Source: Vulgatibacter incomptus (GTDB lineage: Bacteria > Myxococcota > Myxococcia > Myxococcales > Vulgatibacteraceae). Taken from it: a DNA stretch of 64,000 nt. The position numbers were made by a program, and so were the translations under genes. The notes beneath the pieces were generated by a model. That model saw nothing but the letters and a program-made list of their open reading frames with translations. It had not been told where the DNA came from and ran no database searches. The stretch lies in assembly GCF_001263175.1 (NCBI RefSeq), contig NZ_CP012332.1, positions 3,349,501 through 3,413,500 of the forward strand. Reading direction: 5' to 3'. The first letter of the stretch is position 1; every line of letters begins with the position of its first letter. This document shows, one piece after another, positions 61,381-64,000 of the stretch.

Positions 61381-61433
61381 CGTCAGCCAGTGTAAACGCC
61401 CTGGAATAGCGCGACATGCCGCGCGGATTCCGT

Positions 61434-61463
61434 GCGTCCATCGGACGACGATCCGATGGACGC
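61434..61463. repeat. Perfect 12-base hairpin ahead of the ALDH fusion gene
   Basis: Arms GCGTCCATCGGA and TCCGATGGACGC around a six-base loop. There is no T run on either side. It lies between the 30-base element and the predicted start, in the same place as the hairpin before mutM. Confidence 0.65.
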
Positions 61464-61470
61464 GGCGCCA

Positions 61471-61500
61471 GCGCGAGAGCGCTCCTTTCCGTTTGCTCGG
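61471..61500 (-). repeat. 30-base element, copy 2 (upstream of ALDH fusion)
   Basis: 28 of 30 bases equal copy 1 at 57131. The minus-strand core is GGAAAGGAGCGCTCTCGCGC. It begins 91 bases before the predicted ALDH start. Next to it, 61513-61545 contains repeats of CTCCCCTGGGG. Confidence 0.6.
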
Positions 61501-61555
61501 CTGCTCCAGCTCCCCTGGGGCTCCCCTGGGGCTCCCGGGGGGCTCGCGGTGCCGA

Positions 61556-62857
61556 TCAGGCCTCGAAGAAGCGCGCAAGGACCGCCGCCATTCGCTCCGG
61601 ATCCTCGGCGCCCCCCTGCTCGCGGATCGAGTGCATGGAGAGCATCGGATTCCCGACGTCGATGGTGCGGATGCCGAGCCGCGCGGACGAGATCGGCCCG
61701 ATCGTGCTCCCGCAGGCGAGATCGGTGCGGCTCACGAACTTCTGGAAAGGGACGTTCGCGTCCCTGCAGAGGAGCTCGAAGAAGGCCTCGCCCTCCGCGT
61801 CCGTAGCGTAGCGCTGCTGGGCGTTCACCTTGATCACCGGGCCGCCGTTCAGCCGGGGCTGGTGGTGGGGCTCGTGCTTGTCGGTGAAGTTCGGGTGGAG
61901 CGCGTGGGCCATGTCGGCGGAGATCTGCCAGGAGCGCGCGGAGGCCCGATGCAGCGCCTCGGCGCCACCTGCCGCGATCCGGGTGAGCACGTCCTCGACC
62001 AGCGAGCCGCCCGCGCCAGAGGTCGAGCCGCTCCCCACCTCCTCGTGATCATAGAGGCAGGCGATCTGGGTGGACTGCGCCGCCGGCGCGCGGAGGAGCG
62101 CGGTCAGGGCGGCGTGGCAGGACGCCTGATTGTCGAGGCGGGGCGAGAAGATGAACTCACCGCGCAGACCGCCGACCGCGGGCGGCTGCACGTCCATCAG
62201 CGAGAGATCCCACGAGAGGATCCGCTCCTCCTCGACCTCGAGCTCGGCGGCGAGGACTGCGCGGAGGTTCTTCGGAAGCGAGTCGTCCGTCAGCGCCAGC
62301 ACCGGCGGGAGGTGGAGCTGGTTGTTCAGGATGAGGCCCTTCTTCGTGACCTCGCGGTCGAGGTGGATCGCGAGGGAGGCCACCCGTGCCATCGGACGCG
62401 CCATGGTCACCAGGCGCCGCTCCAGGCCGCCGGGCTCGTCGCCGCGGAGCACCACCTTGCCGGCCAGGCCGAGGTCGCGGTCGAGCCAGGTGTGCGTGAG
62501 CACGCCGCCGTAGACCTCCACGCCGAGCTGGCGGTAGCCGTCCTTGGTGAAGTCCGCGTTCGGCTTCACCCTGAGGTTGGGCGAGTCCGTGTGCGCGCCG
62601 ACGAGGCGAAAGCCCGCGTCCGCCGCAGCGCCCATTCCCACCCGGAAGAGGACGATGGCTCCGCTGCGGGCCACCATGTAGCCGCGGCCGGGCTCGAGAT
62701 CCCAGGCGTCGCCTTCTTCCACGCGCAGGAATCCCGCCGCGGCGGCGCGGCGCTCGACCTCCGCCACGCAGTGGTACGGCGTCGGGCTGGCCTCGATGAA
62801 CGCGAGGAGGTCTGCCGTGGTCGAGTGGATCGAGGGAGGCGAGGAGGGCTTGCGCAA
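61556..62857 (-). CDS. apeB: M18 aspartyl aminopeptidase
   Basis: 433 residues, starting at the TTG at 62857, since no ATG or GTG lies between it and the conserved part TTADLLAFIEASPTPYHCVA. Metal ligands are in GAHTDSPNLRVKP, SPRLDNQASCHA, LYDHEEVGSGST and LSMHSIREQGG. It removes N-terminal acidic residues from peptides and is usually a large tetrahedral cytoplasmic enzyme. GGAGC lies upstream of the TTG. It is separated from apaG by 162 bases. Confidence 0.93.
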   Translation of the reverse strand: MRKPSSPPSIHSTTADLLAFIEASPTPYHCVAEVERRAAAAGFLRVEEGDAWDLEPGRGYMVARSGAIVLFRVGMGAAADAGFRLVGAHTDSPNLRVKPNADFTKDGYRQLGVEVYGGVLTHTWLDRDLGLAGKVVLRGDEPGGLERRLVTMARPMARVASLAIHLDREVTKKGLILNNQLHLPPVLALTDDSLPKNLRAVLAAELEVEEERILSWDLSLMDVQPPAVGGLRGEFIFSPRLDNQASCHAALTALLRAPAAQSTQIACLYDHEEVGSGSTSGAGGSLVEDVLTRIAAGGAEALHRASARSWQISADMAHALHPNFTDKHEPHHQPRLNGGPVIKVNAQQRYATDAEGEAFFELLCRDANVPFQKFVSRTDLACGSTIGPISSARLGIRTIDVGNPMLSMHSIREQGGAEDPERMAAVLARFFEA

Positions 62858-63019
62858 GGGAGGTGCTCCGGAGAGAGACGTTCGCTCCGGATTACCCGCG
62901 CCGGGAGGCCAGCGTCAACCGGCGTCGGGCTTCACGGACCTGCGCATGCCGGAACCCGTTCCGCTCCACGCGGGGTGAAGCGCCCGCGGCCACCAGTCGC
63001 CCCGCGCGGGGTGGGGTCC

Positions 63020-63403
63020 TCAGTGAAGCGCGTCAGGCAGCGCCAACACGAACTCGGCCACCTCGGCCTCGAAGGTGCTGCCGTCTGGCCGCTCCATCGT
63101 GAACGTGCCGCGCATCGTCCCGATGGGCGTCTGCAGGGGCACCCAGCTCGTGTATTCGAATGTTTCACCAGGAGAAAGATTGGGCTCCTTCCCCACGACG
63201 CCCGGACCCTCGACTTCCTCCTCCCGGCCCACGCCGTCCTGGATGAACCAGTGGCGGCGCCGGAGGCGGGCGGGCCCCTCACCCTCGTTGCTGATCCGGA
63301 TCGTGTAGGTGAACGCGTAGATCCCTCTTGCGGCGTCGGAACGCTCCGACCAGAAGGCCGGACGGACCTGCACGCGGATCCCCTGGGTGACGGCGATGGA
63401 CAT
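63020..63403 (-). CDS. apaG: ApaG protein
   Basis: 127 residues. It starts MSIAVTQGIRVQVRPAFWSE and has the family features YAFTYTIRISNEGEGPARLR, RHWFIQDGVGREEEVEGPGV, GKEPNLSPGETFEYTSWVPL and GTMRGTFTMERPDGSTFEAE. ApaG is a beta-sandwich protein of unclear function, sometimes linked to diadenosine tetraphosphate metabolism and efflux. The ATG at 63403 is chosen from the usual N-terminus. It reads toward apeB. Confidence 0.95.
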   Translation of the reverse strand: MSIAVTQGIRVQVRPAFWSERSDAARGIYAFTYTIRISNEGEGPARLRRRHWFIQDGVGREEEVEGPGVVGKEPNLSPGETFEYTSWVPLQTPIGTMRGTFTMERPDGSTFEAEVAEFVLALPDALH

Positions 63404-63520
63404 GGCAGAGGGTATGCCCCGCGGCGCGCCCAAATGCAAAGGCGCGCCGCGCGGTCGACACGTCCGATCGCCGAGGCCGCGCGGCCCGTCGAGGCTCGCG
63501 CGGACCCGGCACGGCAGCGC

Positions 63521-64000
63521 TCAGCGGTAGAGAGCCACGCCGACTCCCACGGAGATCAGCTCGCCGGATTCCAGGCCCCAGAGCGAGATCGTGCCGTTCG
63601 GCGCCGCCGGCATCGCGGTCCAGGTGGTGCCGTTCCAGCGCCGGAGCTGCTTCCCGGTGATGAGGAGGATGTAGGCCTCGTTCGGCGAGACCACCCAGAC
63701 ACCGCCGATGGTGTCGGTGGTGCCGGTGGGCACGTGGGTCCAGCTCGAGCCGTCCCAATGGACGGCGACGCCGTTCTCACCGACCGCCCACACGTCCGTG
63801 GCGCTGCTGCCGTGGATCGCGTTCAGCTTCGCAGTGGTGTTCGACGCCTGGGACAGCCAGCCGGAAGGACCATGGGCGAAGATCGTCCCCGCGTTGCCAA
63901 CCACCCAGGCCTCGCCGCTCGGCGCCGCCCAAAGGCCGTAGAAGCTCTCCGTGGTCGCGAGGGTCTCCTTCGTCCAGTCGCTGCCGCTCCAGCCGAAGAG
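63521..64000 (-). CDS. Beta-propeller protein with WxVG blades, C-terminal part (runs off window)
   Basis: The last 159 residues are visible; the start lies beyond the window. Repeats such as YGLWAAPSGEAWVVGNAGTI, GSSATDVWAVGENGVAVHWD and LWGLESGELISVG form propeller blades, like those of the lipoprotein at 22496. Proteins with these blades are usually exported in myxobacteria and carry lipoprotein signals, but the N-terminus is not visible. Function is unknown. It ends 118 bases upstream of apaG on the same strand. Confidence 0.85.
   Translation of the reverse strand, partial: LFGWSGSDWTKETLATTESFYGLWAAPSGEAWVVGNAGTIFAHGPSGWLSQASNTTAKLNAIHGSSATDVWAVGENGVAVHWDGSSWTHVPTGTTDTIGGVWVVSPNEAYILLITGKQLRRWNGTTWTAMPAAPNGTISLWGLESGELISVGVGVALYR

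Overview
High-GC bacterial DNA, most likely a chromosome segment of a member of the Myxococcota (inference). The signs are: several secreted lipoproteins with Gly/Ser-rich linkers, a Cys-rich repeat lipoprotein, a small protein with a MYXO-CTERM-like tail (Cys, hydrophobic segment, Arg cluster), a GTP-dependent PEP carboxykinase, and a FisR-like sigma-54 regulator. I see no rRNA, CRISPR array, insertion sequence or phage. One tRNA, Pro(CGG), is present.

Layout. 1-4.2 kb: urease genes ureD-ureA-ureB-ureC (ureC cut by the window edge) behind two membrane/unknown-function genes, all on the minus strand. 4.3-8.3 kb: a small lipoprotein, an outer-membrane barrel protein, a frameshifted secreted alpha/beta hydrolase and a DUF2293 gene. 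8.4-12.7 kb: a sulfur module made of a split YeeE/YedE transporter, a TauE-type exporter, a persulfide-dioxygenase-like metallo-beta-lactamase and a sigma-54 activator. Sigma-54 promoter sequences precede its transcription units. 12.7-18 kb: a dehydrogenase, the Cys-repeat lipoprotein, the MYXO-CTERM-like protein, a coupled pair of unknown genes and a cyclotransferase-like beta-propeller. 18-22.4 kb: a winged-helix regulator facing a DUF899 thioredoxin-like gene, then oxyR facing ahpC-ahpD with a textbook OxyR site between them. 22.5-29.9 kb: LysR regulators, an SDR/SRPBCC pair, a membrane protein and two secreted lipoproteins.

29.9-38 kb looks like a worn accessory stretch. It holds a duplicated lipoprotein 3' end, two frameshifted hydrolases, a doubly frameshifted unknown gene, a possible regulator remnant, and visibly lower GC around 34.7-36.1 kb. 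Intact AraC, VOC, alkyltransferase, GDPD-like and Crp/Fnr genes are mixed in. 38-42.7 kb: LysR, tRNA-Pro with its terminator, a dienelactone hydrolase, a GNAT and pckG. 42.9-50.4 kb: one five-gene heavy-metal efflux operon (outer-membrane factor, adaptor, CzcA/CusA-type pump, response regulator, sensor kinase). 50.5-54 kb: LD-carboxypeptidase, serine hydrolase and Mpl, a murein-recycling set. 54-56.1 kb: three small membrane-anchored envelope proteins of the YqjD/YqjE kind. 56.2-64 kb: mutM, HIT, M20 peptidase, an aldehyde dehydrogenase fused to a membrane domain, M18 aminopeptidase, apaG and an incomplete beta-propeller protein.

The best-supported regulatory circuits are the sigma-54 sulfur module and the OxyR-AhpCD module. 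The oddest points are three alpha/beta hydrolases each broken by one missing G in a six-G run, a membrane-domain/ALDH fusion, and a shared 30-base element about 90 bases upstream of both mutM and that fusion.
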